Assembly (NCBI RefSeq): GCF_026151655.1
Contig: NZ_JAMQPN010000001.1
Coordinates: forward strand, 248,001-312,000
Direction: 5' to 3'
Source: Leptospira soteropolitanensis
Lineage (GTDB): Bacteria > Spirochaetota > Leptospiria > Leptospirales > Leptospiraceae
Length of the DNA: 64,000 nt
The position numbers and the translations under genes are program-made. Positions 27,410 to 35,961 of this stretch are shown here, piece after piece. The notes beneath the pieces are model-generated. The model saw only the letters and a program-made list of their open reading frames with translations. It searched no databases and had not been told where the DNA came from. Within the stretch, counting starts at the first letter, position 1. Each line of letters starts with the position of its first letter.

Positions 27410-29257
27410 TTAATTGATATGTTGGAACTCTTGGCTATTGATAAGAGCCCAGAGAATGTCTTGGAGTAGGTCTTTGTCAAAAACACTATCCGGTTTTGAC
27501 ATGAGTGATTTTATCTTTTCCTTTTCTCCAACACTTGGCTCTCGACCTAAAAGTCGAAAATAAAGATTAGAGATAACCAAATTCATTGATTTTATTTGGT
27601 CAAACTCTTGTTTCACCAAAGACTCTTTATTCCCAAAATCCCAAATTAGTTTTCCAACCACACGACCATTCATTAGGGTTAACATTTGTTCAATGGTAAG
27701 TTCTGAGATATCATCCGAAATATCCACCCGTGGACCAGATCCAAAAACTGATAAAATGGTATGGTAAGGTGCAGGTCTTTCCACCTCGGAAGCATTCGAG
27801 AATTCTTTTAAGTTGTCCTGAGGGATACGAACCGAACCTGTACCAGTCAAATCATAGGGTTTTTGATCCATTAGACCCGAAAGCCAAGATAAATTCCTTT
27901 CCCGAATGTTACTGATCCTTTGGGAATCAGAGACTCGTATAAGAGAGTTCAGGAGTTGGTCACTGTCCAATCGTTTCGGCGTAAAATACTGAATAGGGTC
28001 TTGTTCGTTTGGACTTTTTGTCTGGGAACGATTGTAAGCATTGGAAGTGACAATGTATAAAATGAGTTCTTTTAGTTTTAATTGATTTGCCAAAAAGTAA
28101 GAATCCAAATGGTTTAAGATCTCTTCTCCAGTCACTACAGTGTCTTCATTCCAATCATCGAGGGGAGTGAAAAAACTCCAACCCATAAGTTCCGTCCACA
28201 CTCGGTTGATGATTACTTTTCGAAACCGATCATTGGATTTATTTGTTAACCACTCAGCAAAAACTTTCCTACGATCCTCACCGGGTTTTAATTTGGCCTC
28301 CTTTCCATCCAAAAACTTTGGCCTTACCAAATCACCACCGGGGGCATCATCGGTATGAGGAAAACGAAGACCCAGTTTTGGTTGGTAGAAAAGGGTGGCA
28401 TACTCTACTTCGTGTTTCTTTTGGTAATCTTTTCGTTGTTCGTCGGTCCATTTGTTCCAATTGTCTCTGTTCCATTCATTGTTTTTGTCTTGGAGGTTTT
28501 TTTGATCTTCCATTGGAAGATGCACTTCTAATTCTCTGGGAACATAACTCAATGTTTTTCCATATCGATCCACTTCCCAAGATCCATCGCGATAGAACTG
28601 TTGGCTAAAAAAAGCTGCAAGAGCATAATAATCCCTTCTAGTAAAATCTGAGATGTATGGATGGTCATGGCATCTAGCACAAGCCACTCGTTTTGCATAA
28701 AACAACCTTCCCACATACTCTGCCGTTTGTAATGGATCTGCTCCATCACGAATGTAAAACATAGTAGCCGGTGATTCTTTTACATTGCCGGTCGATGTTA
28801 ACATTTCTTGTACCAATTGGTCATAGGGTTTGTTTTTGTGAATGGATCCTGCAATGTATTCAAAAAACGCACCTGTAGGAATTTTACGTCCTTTGGATTT
28901 GTCACGTAACATGGAAGTAAACTTGGTACCCCAGTATTCGGCAAACTCGGGTTGTTTTAAAAAACGAACCACAAAGGATTCTAAATTTTGGTCTTTAGAA
29001 TCGGAGGGAAGTGAATCCAACTCTTTCCATTCGGTGACACTGGGAATCACACCTCGCAAATGAAGAGAGAGTCTTCGAAAGGTGATTTTTTTATCCACCT
29101 TAACTATATTAGGTGATAATTTCAAATACAAACTATCAAGTGGGTGAACTGCATTCTGTTTTGATCGAGACTGAACATATCCGAGAGAGAGGATCAGAAT
29201 GACAAAAGAAACAAGGAAATAGCGAAACTTAAGAACTAGATTTAGTACCAATCTCAT
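27410..29257 (-). CDS. DUF1549/DUF1553 domain protein
   Basis: A 615-aa exported protein. The N-terminal hydrophobic segment is a signal/anchor, then DUF1549 with the motif 'CARCHDHPYISDFTRRDYYALAAFF' (the Cys-x2-Cys-His resembles a c-type haem site), then DUF1553 with 'FRKVIINRVWTELMG' and 'VTSNAYNRSQ'. In planctomycetes such proteins accompany DUF1501 proteins and are thought to work on envelope or sulfated glycans, but the function is unproven. Divergent from the zinc-ribbon gene at 29343. Confidence 0.88.
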   Translation of the reverse strand: MRLVLNLVLKFRYFLVSFVILILSLGYVQSRSKQNAVHPLDSLYLKLSPNIVKVDKKITFRRLSLHLRGVIPSVTEWKELDSLPSDSKDQNLESFVVRFLKQPEFAEYWGTKFTSMLRDKSKGRKIPTGAFFEYIAGSIHKNKPYDQLVQEMLTSTGNVKESPATMFYIRDGADPLQTAEYVGRLFYAKRVACARCHDHPYISDFTRRDYYALAAFFSQQFYRDGSWEVDRYGKTLSYVPRELEVHLPMEDQKNLQDKNNEWNRDNWNKWTDEQRKDYQKKHEVEYATLFYQPKLGLRFPHTDDAPGGDLVRPKFLDGKEAKLKPGEDRRKVFAEWLTNKSNDRFRKVIINRVWTELMGWSFFTPLDDWNEDTVVTGEEILNHLDSYFLANQLKLKELILYIVTSNAYNRSQTKSPNEQDPIQYFTPKRLDSDQLLNSLIRVSDSQRISNIRERNLSWLSGLMDQKPYDLTGTGSVRIPQDNLKEFSNASEVERPAPYHTILSVFGSGPRVDISDDISELTIEQMLTLMNGRVVGKLIWDFGNKESLVKQEFDQIKSMNLVISNLYFRLLGREPSVGEKEKIKSLMSKPDSVFDKDLLQDILWALINSQEFQHIN

Positions 29258-29342
29258 GTTGGAAAGATTCTACGTGGGATTTTACGAATTGAAAATATTT
29301 TTCTTGCAAAAGTCAATTTTTTGCAGATAAACCTTGGTTGCG

Positions 29343-30404
29343 ATGGCAGAAGAAAGAATCTATGAAATGCTTTGGGACTGCGAATTTTGCGGGTCAAAAA
29401 AATTACTCGGTAAAACACATAGGCATTGTCCCAATTGTGGTGCCACACAAGATCCAAGTCGTCGATACTTTCCAAACGATGCAGACAAAGTTGCTGTCCA
29501 AGACCATATCTATTATGGAGTTGATAAGGTTTGCCCTTTTTGCCAAACCCCCAATGGAGCCAAAGCCACGTTCTGCGGAAACTGCGGGGGTTCCCTAGAT
29601 GGTGCACAAAATGTCAAACTTCGTTCCGACCAAGACGGTCTCACGGAAGACTCTGTTCAAAAAGCAAAAGAAGATTTAGCATTTCCCAATTCTGACTTTG
29701 TCAAACCACATCCCAAAACTCCAAAGTGGGTTTTGTGGTTACTTGGAACCATTGTTTTCGGTGGGATTGGTTTTGTTTGCCTCGGTGTTTTATGGACTGA
29801 AAAAGTAGAACTACAAATCACCCATCATGAATGGTCTCGCACCATTGCCATCGACCAATTCAAACCAGTTTCGGAATCCGAATGGTGTGATTCCATGCCT
29901 ATGGGTGCGTATAGTGTGTCCAGAAGTCGCAAAATCAGAAGTTATAACAGCATTCCTGATGGAGAAGATTGTCATACAGTTCGTTCAGATCGTGGAGACG
30001 GAACCTTTTCAGAAAGTGAAAGTTGTACCACCAAATATAGACAAGAGCCCGTTTATGATGACCACTGCAGTTACCGCATCGATAAATGGGCCTTTGACCG
30101 CAACGCAATTGCCAAAGGATTTGGAACCACACAAGAACCCTATTGGCCCACTCCCCAAATTCGAGAATGTGCTACCACAAACATTGGTTGTGAACGATTA
30201 GGACCCAAGGAAGAAAAATATATAATTCATTTCACAGAGTCCAGCGGAGAAACCAAAGGAGAAAAACATGATTGCGATTTTGATTATGCAAAATGGAAAT
30301 CTCTCCCAACCAAAGCACTTTACCAAACAGAAAAAAGTGTCATCTTTAACTACATCACTTGTGACACCATACAGACGTTAGAAGGAAGCGCAATAGAGGA
30401 ATAA
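29343..30404 (+). CDS. Double zinc-ribbon membrane protein
   Basis: I use the ATG at 29343 (MAEERIYEMLW), giving 353 aa; a TTG three codons upstream is the alternative. Two rubredoxin-like zinc ribbons fill residues about 10-85: 'WDCEFCGSKKLL...HCPNCGATQ' and 'VCPFCQTPN...FCGNCGGSL' (eight Cys). One transmembrane helix (about 117-140, VLWLLGTIVFGGIGFVCL) follows, then an extracytoplasmic or cytosolic Cys-containing domain of about 200 aa. It forms a cassette with the helical and SPFH genes downstream (1-bp and 15-bp gaps). B. subtilis YdjG has a similar layout (analogy only). Confidence 0.75.
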   Translation: MAEERIYEMLWDCEFCGSKKLLGKTHRHCPNCGATQDPSRRYFPNDADKVAVQDHIYYGVDKVCPFCQTPNGAKATFCGNCGGSLDGAQNVKLRSDQDGLTEDSVQKAKEDLAFPNSDFVKPHPKTPKWVLWLLGTIVFGGIGFVCLGVLWTEKVELQITHHEWSRTIAIDQFKPVSESEWCDSMPMGAYSVSRSRKIRSYNSIPDGEDCHTVRSDRGDGTFSESESCTTKYRQEPVYDDHCSYRIDKWAFDRNAIAKGFGTTQEPYWPTPQIRECATTNIGCERLGPKEEKYIIHFTESSGETKGEKHDCDFDYAKWKSLPTKALYQTEKSVIFNYITCDTIQTLEGSAIEE

Positions 30405-30405
30405 A

Positions 30406-30936
30406 ATGGACCAAACTTGGTTAAAAACAACATTAGAACGTTTTAAGAACGAACAAGATCCCATTCGTAAGTTTTTAAAAGAAACTAAACTATTTGAAGA
30501 AGCTCTTGCCAACCAAGAGTTTGAAAAAACCGATCTTCTCATCCGAAAAGAACTGGGAGGAATTCTAAATTCTTTTAAGGAAAGTTTTCGTAAATTGGAA
30601 GAAGGTTTTGTAGCTAAGGCCCAAATCCAAAACATCGGAAAAACAAATCCGGCGACAACACTTCTAGACAAAATCATTATGAAGGTGAGTTCTGCTGGGT
30701 ATGGACTCAATGGACTTGGCACTGGGGTCAAAGCCACTGCAGAAGAAATGGAAAAATTACTAAACCATGACTTTTCGATGTTGGAAAAAGTGGGTAACAT
30801 ACAAAAAGAAATTTTGGATACCCTTCCCAGTTCTTTTGCCGCAAACCCAGAAGCGGCAATTGAATCTATCAACAAATTACTGTTAGATTTCGAAACACAA
30901 TTTGAATCAAGAAACTCAATCTTTTTAAAATTATAA
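30406..30936 (+). CDS. Helical protein of unknown function in the SPFH cassette
   Basis: A 176-aa, almost entirely alpha-helical, soluble protein with no signal peptide. It contains the regions 'RFKNEQDPIRKFLKETKLFEE' and 'KVSSAGYGLNGLGTGVKATAE', the latter a Gly-containing turn that might pack on a membrane. I do not recognise a family. The ribosome-binding site AGGAA sits 6 nt before the ATG. It lies between the zinc-ribbon membrane protein and the SPFH protein, so it is likely a partner of both. Confidence 0.7.
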   Translation: MDQTWLKTTLERFKNEQDPIRKFLKETKLFEEALANQEFEKTDLLIRKELGGILNSFKESFRKLEEGFVAKAQIQNIGKTNPATTLLDKIIMKVSSAGYGLNGLGTGVKATAEEMEKLLNHDFSMLEKVGNIQKEILDTLPSSFAANPEAAIESINKLLLDFETQFESRNSIFLKL

Positions 30937-30951
30937 AATAAGGAAATAACC

Positions 30952-31947
30952 ATGGCACTAATCGATAGAATAAAATTTGAAGGAAGTCCCAACGAAATCG
31001 TTTGGAAATATCCATCCGATGAAATCAGTACCGCAGGACAACTGGTAGTGGATGAAAACCAGGAAGCCATCTTTTTTAAAGAAGGAAAGGCTTTGGATAC
31101 CTTTGGGCCTGGAACCCATACTTTAAAAACAGGAAATATTCCTATTTTAGAAGCTCTCGTCAACCTTCCGTTTGGTGGAAAAACTCCCTTCACAGCTGAA
31201 GTTTATTATGTGAACAAAGCCATTTTTGCGATGAAATGGGGGACAAACACTCCCATTCCCTTGGAAGATCCCAAATACAAAATTGTATTAAACATTCGTG
31301 CTTTTGGTGATTATAAATTTCGAATCAAAGATTCGAGGTCCTTTTTACTCAATGTAGTGAAAGGTGGGAATCGAACTACGAACGAATCCATTGATGAATT
31401 TTTAAAACCAAATATTGTACGTGGGATCGGTGATTTTATTTCAGAAGTTATTTTAAACAACAACACATCCGTGGTGGAGATCAATAAATTCAGAGATGAA
31501 AGTTCTACGGCAGGAAGGGTCAAACTGGCTCCTGAATTTGAAAAATATGGAATTGATTTAACTGAATTTAACGTATCTTCGGTGAACTTTGACCAGAACG
31601 ATCCAAACTACCAACGAATCCAAAAAATCATCACCGATAAATTCGAAATCGATATGTTAGGCGATAAATACCAACAAAAGAAAATGTTCGATATTGGACA
31701 AGCTGCTGCTGAAAACGAAGGCCAAGGTGGCGGAGCGATGGGTGCCGGGATGGGCATGGGAATGGGGATGAATATTGGACAGATGATGGGTAATATGATG
31801 AACCAAGGTGGGGGCCAAGGGGGAGCAGCACCGGCAGCAAATGATCCTGCAACTAGGATTGCAAAACTAAAAGGGCTACTCGACCAGGGACTAATCAACG
31901 CAGAAGAGTTTGAAGCCAAAAAAAAGGAAATCCTTTCTTCATTGTAA
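30952..31947 (+). CDS. SPFH-domain protein with C-terminal SHOCT motif
   Basis: A 331-aa protein. Residues about 20-240 match the SPFH/YdjI ('virion core protein') family: 'GQLVVDENQEAIFFKEGKAL', 'FGPGTHTLKTGNIP', 'KYGIDLTEFNVSSVNF'. A Gly/Met-rich linker (about 263-295) leads to a SHOCT motif at the end, 'ATRIAKLKGLLDQGLINAEEFEAKKKEIL'. YdjI-type proteins work with PspA/YdjG at stressed membranes. No PspA is present here, so the middle helical gene may play that part (inference). The ribosome-binding site AAGGAA is clear. Confidence 0.87.
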   Translation: MALIDRIKFEGSPNEIVWKYPSDEISTAGQLVVDENQEAIFFKEGKALDTFGPGTHTLKTGNIPILEALVNLPFGGKTPFTAEVYYVNKAIFAMKWGTNTPIPLEDPKYKIVLNIRAFGDYKFRIKDSRSFLLNVVKGGNRTTNESIDEFLKPNIVRGIGDFISEVILNNNTSVVEINKFRDESSTAGRVKLAPEFEKYGIDLTEFNVSSVNFDQNDPNYQRIQKIITDKFEIDMLGDKYQQKKMFDIGQAAAENEGQGGGAMGAGMGMGMGMNIGQMMGNMMNQGGGQGGAAPAANDPATRIAKLKGLLDQGLINAEEFEAKKKEILSSL

Positions 31948-31976
31948 TGCGAAGGTTCAATAGCAAACTTTCGCAT
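31947..31976 (+). terminator. Hairpin after the SPFH cassette
   Basis: ATGCGAAGGTT and AACTTTCGCAT pair over 11 bp with one G-U, starting at the stop codon of the SPFH gene. No T run follows (CCCGAAAAAA), so it may be a processing or attenuation element rather than a simple terminator. Confidence 0.45.
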
Positions 31977-32103
31977 CCCGAAAAAATACTCCATCTCGAG
32001 AAAGAATCTAACTTTCTTTAGGTGGAGATTGGAAGAAAATAATGAGAGAAATAGAGAATTAATCTGAAATTGGTAACTGTAAAAAAAATAACCAATTTTC
32101 AAT

Positions 32104-32133
32104 TTGACAAATTGCACGAAAATCGTGTAAAAT
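32104..32133 (+). promoter_or_regulatory. Promoter with embedded inverted repeat, vapBC locus 1
   Basis: -35 TTGACA (32104-32109), 18-bp spacer, -10 TAAAAT (32128-32133). The spacer holds CACGA-AAA-TCGTG (32115-32127), a perfect 5-bp inverted repeat well placed for VapB autorepression. The expected transcription start (about 32140) coincides with the ATG at 32141, and no ribosome-binding site is present, so the mRNA may be leaderless. Confidence 0.65.
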
Positions 32134-32140
32134 AGTAAAT

Positions 32141-32359
32141 ATGAAAAGTATTACTTTTAGAGCTGACGAAAGGGCGATTGAAAAAGCTCGTTTAAAAGCA
32201 AGTAAACAAAAAAGGTCACTAAATGACATTTTTAATGAATGGCTCCGCGCTTATTCTGAATCTGAGCCAAAAGATTTTGATTTAGATGTGTATTTGAAAA
32301 AATTTGAATATGTGAAGATAAACCGAAAAATAACTCGTGAAGAAGCCAATGAAAGGTAA
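32141..32359 (+). CDS. Antitoxin, ribbon-helix-helix type (VapB-like)
   Basis: A 72-aa protein. The first 45 residues fit a ribbon-helix-helix DNA-binding fold: strand 'KSITFRADERAI', helix 'EKARLKASKQKR', helix 'SLNDIFNEWLRAYSE'. The acidic C terminus 'EPKDFDLDVYLKKFEYVKINR' would wrap the toxin. It overlaps the PIN-domain toxin start by 11 nt. It neutralises the toxin and probably represses its own promoter. Confidence 0.85.
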   Translation: MKSITFRADERAIEKARLKASKQKRSLNDIFNEWLRAYSESEPKDFDLDVYLKKFEYVKINRKITREEANER

Positions 32360-32804
32360 AATCTTCATCGATACGAATGTATTTATTTACTTCTTTTCAC
32401 CTAAGGATTTTGAAAAAAAGGAAATCTCTTCAAATATCATAAAAGCTTCTTTTAAATCTGATAGATTTTCTATAAGTTACCAAGTCATCCAAGAATTTAG
32501 CAATGTAATGCTTACAAAAGGACAACCACCAATGAAAGGTCAGGATATTTCAAGTTTCATAGAAAAAATCTTAGATCCAATTTGTTCTTTTTTCCCAACA
32601 ACTGAATTTTACAAAAATGCTCTGAAATTAAGAGAGAAGAATCAATTATCTTATTATGATTCTTTGATTGTTTTGGCGGCTATAGAACTCGATTGCGATT
32701 ATTTATTTTCTGAAGACTTTAATGATGGCACAAAAATTAACAGATTAAAAATCATCAATCCGTTCAATAAACTGAATGCAAAATTACTAAAATCTATTCT
32801 ATAA
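32349..32804 (+). CDS. PIN-domain toxin (VapC-like ribonuclease)
   Basis: From the ATG at 32349 the protein is 151 aa. The PIN active-site acids are all visible: Asp8 in 'FIDTNVFIYFF', Glu49 in 'VIQEFSN', Asp104 in 'YYDSLIV' and Asp123 in 'SEDFND'. VapC toxins cleave tRNA or rRNA and stop translation. It overlaps its antitoxin and is probably functional. GTG 32337 in the same frame is less likely. Confidence 0.88.
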   Translation: MKGKIFIDTNVFIYFFSPKDFEKKEISSNIIKASFKSDRFSISYQVIQEFSNVMLTKGQPPMKGQDISSFIEKILDPICSFFPTTEFYKNALKLREKNQLSYYDSLIVLAAIELDCDYLFSEDFNDGTKINRLKIINPFNKLNAKLLKSIL

Positions 32805-32821
32805 TTCCCAAATTTCGATGT

Positions 32822-34573
32822 TTAAGAAAACAATTGTTTGATCTCTGCTAGGTTCGCTTCTGCTTCCTGTTCCCCTTTATCGATGATTTCTTGGTAACGA
32901 GCAAAATCAAATAACTGAAATTCTTCCAAATGAAAATGTACAAAAAGATCCATTTTAGGTCGTTTTAGGCGTGTGATCTCTCTTCCTTCCAAGGTTATGG
33001 TTCTTGTCATGATCTGCAAAATCGGAGGATATTTTAAAGTATCCCAAATATAACGAAAGAATCCTTTTTCTGTTGTGTTACGATCTTCAAAAAGTTTGAC
33101 CGGAACAATTTCTTGCAAAGGAGAAACATTGATTCCCATCACAACATCTGCACCTTTAGAGCGAATGAGGTTTTCCGGAACGTTATTGATCATCCCTCCA
33201 TCCACGAGTAATTTTTCTCCAAGTCTGTAAGGAGGAAAGGCACCAGGCAAACTCATCGCACTGGTGAGTGCTTCTGTAATAGGTCCTTGGTCAAAGATAT
33301 GTTCTTTTCCTGTTTGTAAATCTACTGCGGAAGTGGCAAAAGGGAGAGGCAATTCTTCAATTCTTTGGTCACCAAACCCTTTCTTTAACATTCGTTTCAT
33401 TCTGGCACCTTTAAAAAAGGCAACAACCGGAATCGTTGGATCGAAGGCACTTTCCAATCCACCGAAGAAATTTTTAATCATCTCTTCGATTTCTACCGGT
33501 GAATTTTTTCTCGCATACAAAGCCGCAATCACAGCTCCCATCGATGCACCGGAAACAAAATCAAAATGAATTCCTTCTCTATGTAAAACTTTTAACAAAC
33601 CAACATGCGCCAGCGCTCTGGCTCCACCACCACCTAACGCCAAACCTCTCGTTTTTGCCACAAGGTATCTGGCTAACGTATCTTTTTGATAAAAAGTTTT
33701 GAGTGATTGGTCTTGGGGAAGGTAACTTTTACGAACACCACTTTCCATCATACGAATGGCACGGCCTTCAAAGTTTCGGATTCGAGTTTTCCAAAAATTG
33801 ATGATTTCTTCTTTTTCTTTGTAAAACTTTTCCGGTTCATCTTCCCAAAATACAATAAAGTCAGATTGTACTACAAGATAATGTAAATCCATCCTGGAAG
33901 TGGATTCATCAAAATAAATATGAAGTAAAGGGGTTTTACTTCTAAGATTAGTTAAGTATTCTGAAATTTTTGTTGGGTCCATTCCTTTGAAAGTGGAAAT
34001 GGGAATGGCTGATGATAATTTTTTGGTGACCTCACCATACTCATCTAAAAAGGTTTTTACTTTTTCACCAAAATGGTATTCGGGTTCTAAGGGAACATGA
34101 ACACATAACCTTCGTAATCCGGAAAAAGTATCTTTATGGCTAGGTCGATCTAAGTTCTCTCGCATTCGAGAGCCCATCATCTGGATGATGTTTTGCGCAA
34201 ATACCTTTTCTTGGGATGCCAATTGTAAAAACAGTTTTCCATTCAAAACATAAACAAGGGAATCGATGACAGCGATGGCGGAAGTAGAGTGGTTAGAACT
34301 GGAGATGAGTGAGTTCTCGGCCAAAACCTGACCCGAACCCACATATACATGACCTTGGCCGGCCACATTCTCGAGAAGGATTTCTCCATACCGAACAATA
34401 TAAATCGATTCCGAAGACTCTCCTTTATAATAAAGTGCTTCGTGGCTTCGAATTAATTTTTCTTGGACATTGTTTGCCAGTCTTAACAGAACTGCAGGGG
34501 GAAGTTTTTTGAACAAATCCACAGACTTTAAAAAGTTTTGTATGGCCTGTCGCTCTAATTCTGTTCGTTTCAT
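32822..34573 (-). CDS. cNMP-binding patatin-like phospholipase (NTE family)
   Basis: A 583-aa protein. An N-terminal CAP_ED domain (about 15-135, 'KLIRSHEALYYKGESSESIYIVRYGEILL') precedes a linker. The patatin domain (about 300-480) has oxyanion loop 'ALGGGGARALAHVGLL', nucleophile 'GASMG' (Ser in G-x-S-x-G) and catalytic Asp in 'LLVDGGMINNVP'. This is the neuropathy-target-esterase-like arrangement: lysophospholipid hydrolysis possibly gated by a cyclic nucleotide. The cNMP phosphate-binding cassette is degenerate, so ligand binding is uncertain. It lies 15 bp after the MATE exporter gene in an apparent operon. Confidence 0.9.
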   Translation of the reverse strand: MKRTELERQAIQNFLKSVDLFKKLPPAVLLRLANNVQEKLIRSHEALYYKGESSESIYIVRYGEILLENVAGQGHVYVGSGQVLAENSLISSSNHSTSAIAVIDSLVYVLNGKLFLQLASQEKVFAQNIIQMMGSRMRENLDRPSHKDTFSGLRRLCVHVPLEPEYHFGEKVKTFLDEYGEVTKKLSSAIPISTFKGMDPTKISEYLTNLRSKTPLLHIYFDESTSRMDLHYLVVQSDFIVFWEDEPEKFYKEKEEIINFWKTRIRNFEGRAIRMMESGVRKSYLPQDQSLKTFYQKDTLARYLVAKTRGLALGGGGARALAHVGLLKVLHREGIHFDFVSGASMGAVIAALYARKNSPVEIEEMIKNFFGGLESAFDPTIPVVAFFKGARMKRMLKKGFGDQRIEELPLPFATSAVDLQTGKEHIFDQGPITEALTSAMSLPGAFPPYRLGEKLLVDGGMINNVPENLIRSKGADVVMGINVSPLQEIVPVKLFEDRNTTEKGFFRYIWDTLKYPPILQIMTRTITLEGREITRLKRPKMDLFVHFHLEEFQLFDFARYQEIIDKGEQEAEANLAEIKQLFS

Positions 34574-34588
34574 TTTCCCCTCGTTCTA

Positions 34589-35944
34589 TTAAATTCGTAT
34601 GTTCACCCATTCCTTCTTACGAAATTTTCTGACAAAAATCACTGCCATGAGTAAAATCCAAATAAAAAACGCAGACCATATTCCAAAATTACCCCACGCT
34701 AGGACAATCCCGAATAAATAGGCCAAAGGCAACATGATGATGAATGATACAATGAGATAAACAAACATTACATAGTACATCATCCCTGCACTACGAAGCG
34801 CAGAACCAATCACCATATGATATGCATCTCCCACTTGGATGAGGGCCACGATACAAAGTGCAGGATATGCTACCTTTGCAACGGCGGGAACATCTGTAAA
34901 AAGTCCAATGAGCCAAGGCCCTGCAATGATAAAAAAGAGTCCCATGCTTCCCATAACTATGGCAGAAAAAGTGGCAGACCGCATGGTACCTTCATAAGCC
35001 AATCGAAGTTTTCCTTGTCCCATTGATTGGCCGAGAATGGTAGTGGCTGCAATCCCAAAAGAAAATCCCGGCATAAATGACAAACTAAGACATGTTAATA
35101 CAACACTAGCAGAAGCAAGAGTAGTTGTGCTAATCATCCCTGCAATTTTATAAAATCCAGAAAAGGCAAAGTTTACGAGTGTTCCTTCCACAGCAGGAGC
35201 AAATCCAACCATACAAAGTTCTTTGATGATTTCAAAACTTGGAGTAAAAATTTGATACTGAAAGTACTTGATCACATCTTTTCGAAAAAAATAAAACACC
35301 ACAATGAGAAGTGCAGGAACCGAAGACAAACTAGAGGCAATGGCCGCACCCTTCACTCCCCAAGCTGGGAAACCCCAGTTTCCAAAGATGAGTAACCAGT
35401 TAAAAAAGATATTGGTAACTGCGGCTAAAATGGAAGATATCATCCCCACCTGCACAATTCCAATCCCGTCAAAAAATCCACGTAAGGCGAACCCAACAAA
35501 AAAGAGAACTGTTCCTAAGAATCGATAGGAAAGATATACGCCAGCCACTTCGATCACTTGCGGATCATCTCCGATCCAACCCATAAACTCTGGAGCATAA
35601 AGGAATCCGAAATAGGACAAAAGAGATCCTAAAACTAAGGACAAATATACGGAGTTAACTAGAGTGATTCCGACTCCTTTGTCATTTTTTTCGCCAAATC
35701 GACGTGCTACGATGATTTGTACGGCCATTGATCCGCCCATAAGAAAGGCGAAGATGGAAAAATAAACCATCCCACCAAATCCAACTGCGGCAAGAGGAAC
35801 CTCACCGAGTTTCCCTACCATAGCAGTATCTGCCACCATAATGGCTGTATAACTGATCATTCCAAAAAAAACAGGGATTGCTAATCCAAGAATTTTCTGA
35901 TTCAATCGAGTTGGCTTCAAGATGCGTCTAATTTTGTGAAGCAT
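34589..35944 (-). CDS. MATE-family efflux transporter
   Basis: A 451-aa inner-membrane protein with 12 predicted helices in two homologous halves. Typical elements are 'PVFFGMISYTAIMVADTAMVGKLG' in helix 1 and 'GSMAVQIIVARRFGEKND' after helix 2. Members export cationic drugs or metabolites with Na+ or H+. It heads a two-gene minus-strand unit with the patatin gene and is divergent, 17 bp away, from the deaminase-like gene. Confidence 0.92.
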   Translation of the reverse strand: MLHKIRRILKPTRLNQKILGLAIPVFFGMISYTAIMVADTAMVGKLGEVPLAAVGFGGMVYFSIFAFLMGGSMAVQIIVARRFGEKNDKGVGITLVNSVYLSLVLGSLLSYFGFLYAPEFMGWIGDDPQVIEVAGVYLSYRFLGTVLFFVGFALRGFFDGIGIVQVGMISSILAAVTNIFFNWLLIFGNWGFPAWGVKGAAIASSLSSVPALLIVVFYFFRKDVIKYFQYQIFTPSFEIIKELCMVGFAPAVEGTLVNFAFSGFYKIAGMISTTTLASASVVLTCLSLSFMPGFSFGIAATTILGQSMGQGKLRLAYEGTMRSATFSAIVMGSMGLFFIIAGPWLIGLFTDVPAVAKVAYPALCIVALIQVGDAYHMVIGSALRSAGMMYYVMFVYLIVSFIIMLPLAYLFGIVLAWGNFGIWSAFFIWILLMAVIFVRKFRKKEWVNIRI

Positions 35945-35961
35945 AGTTTTGTCATTCTTAT

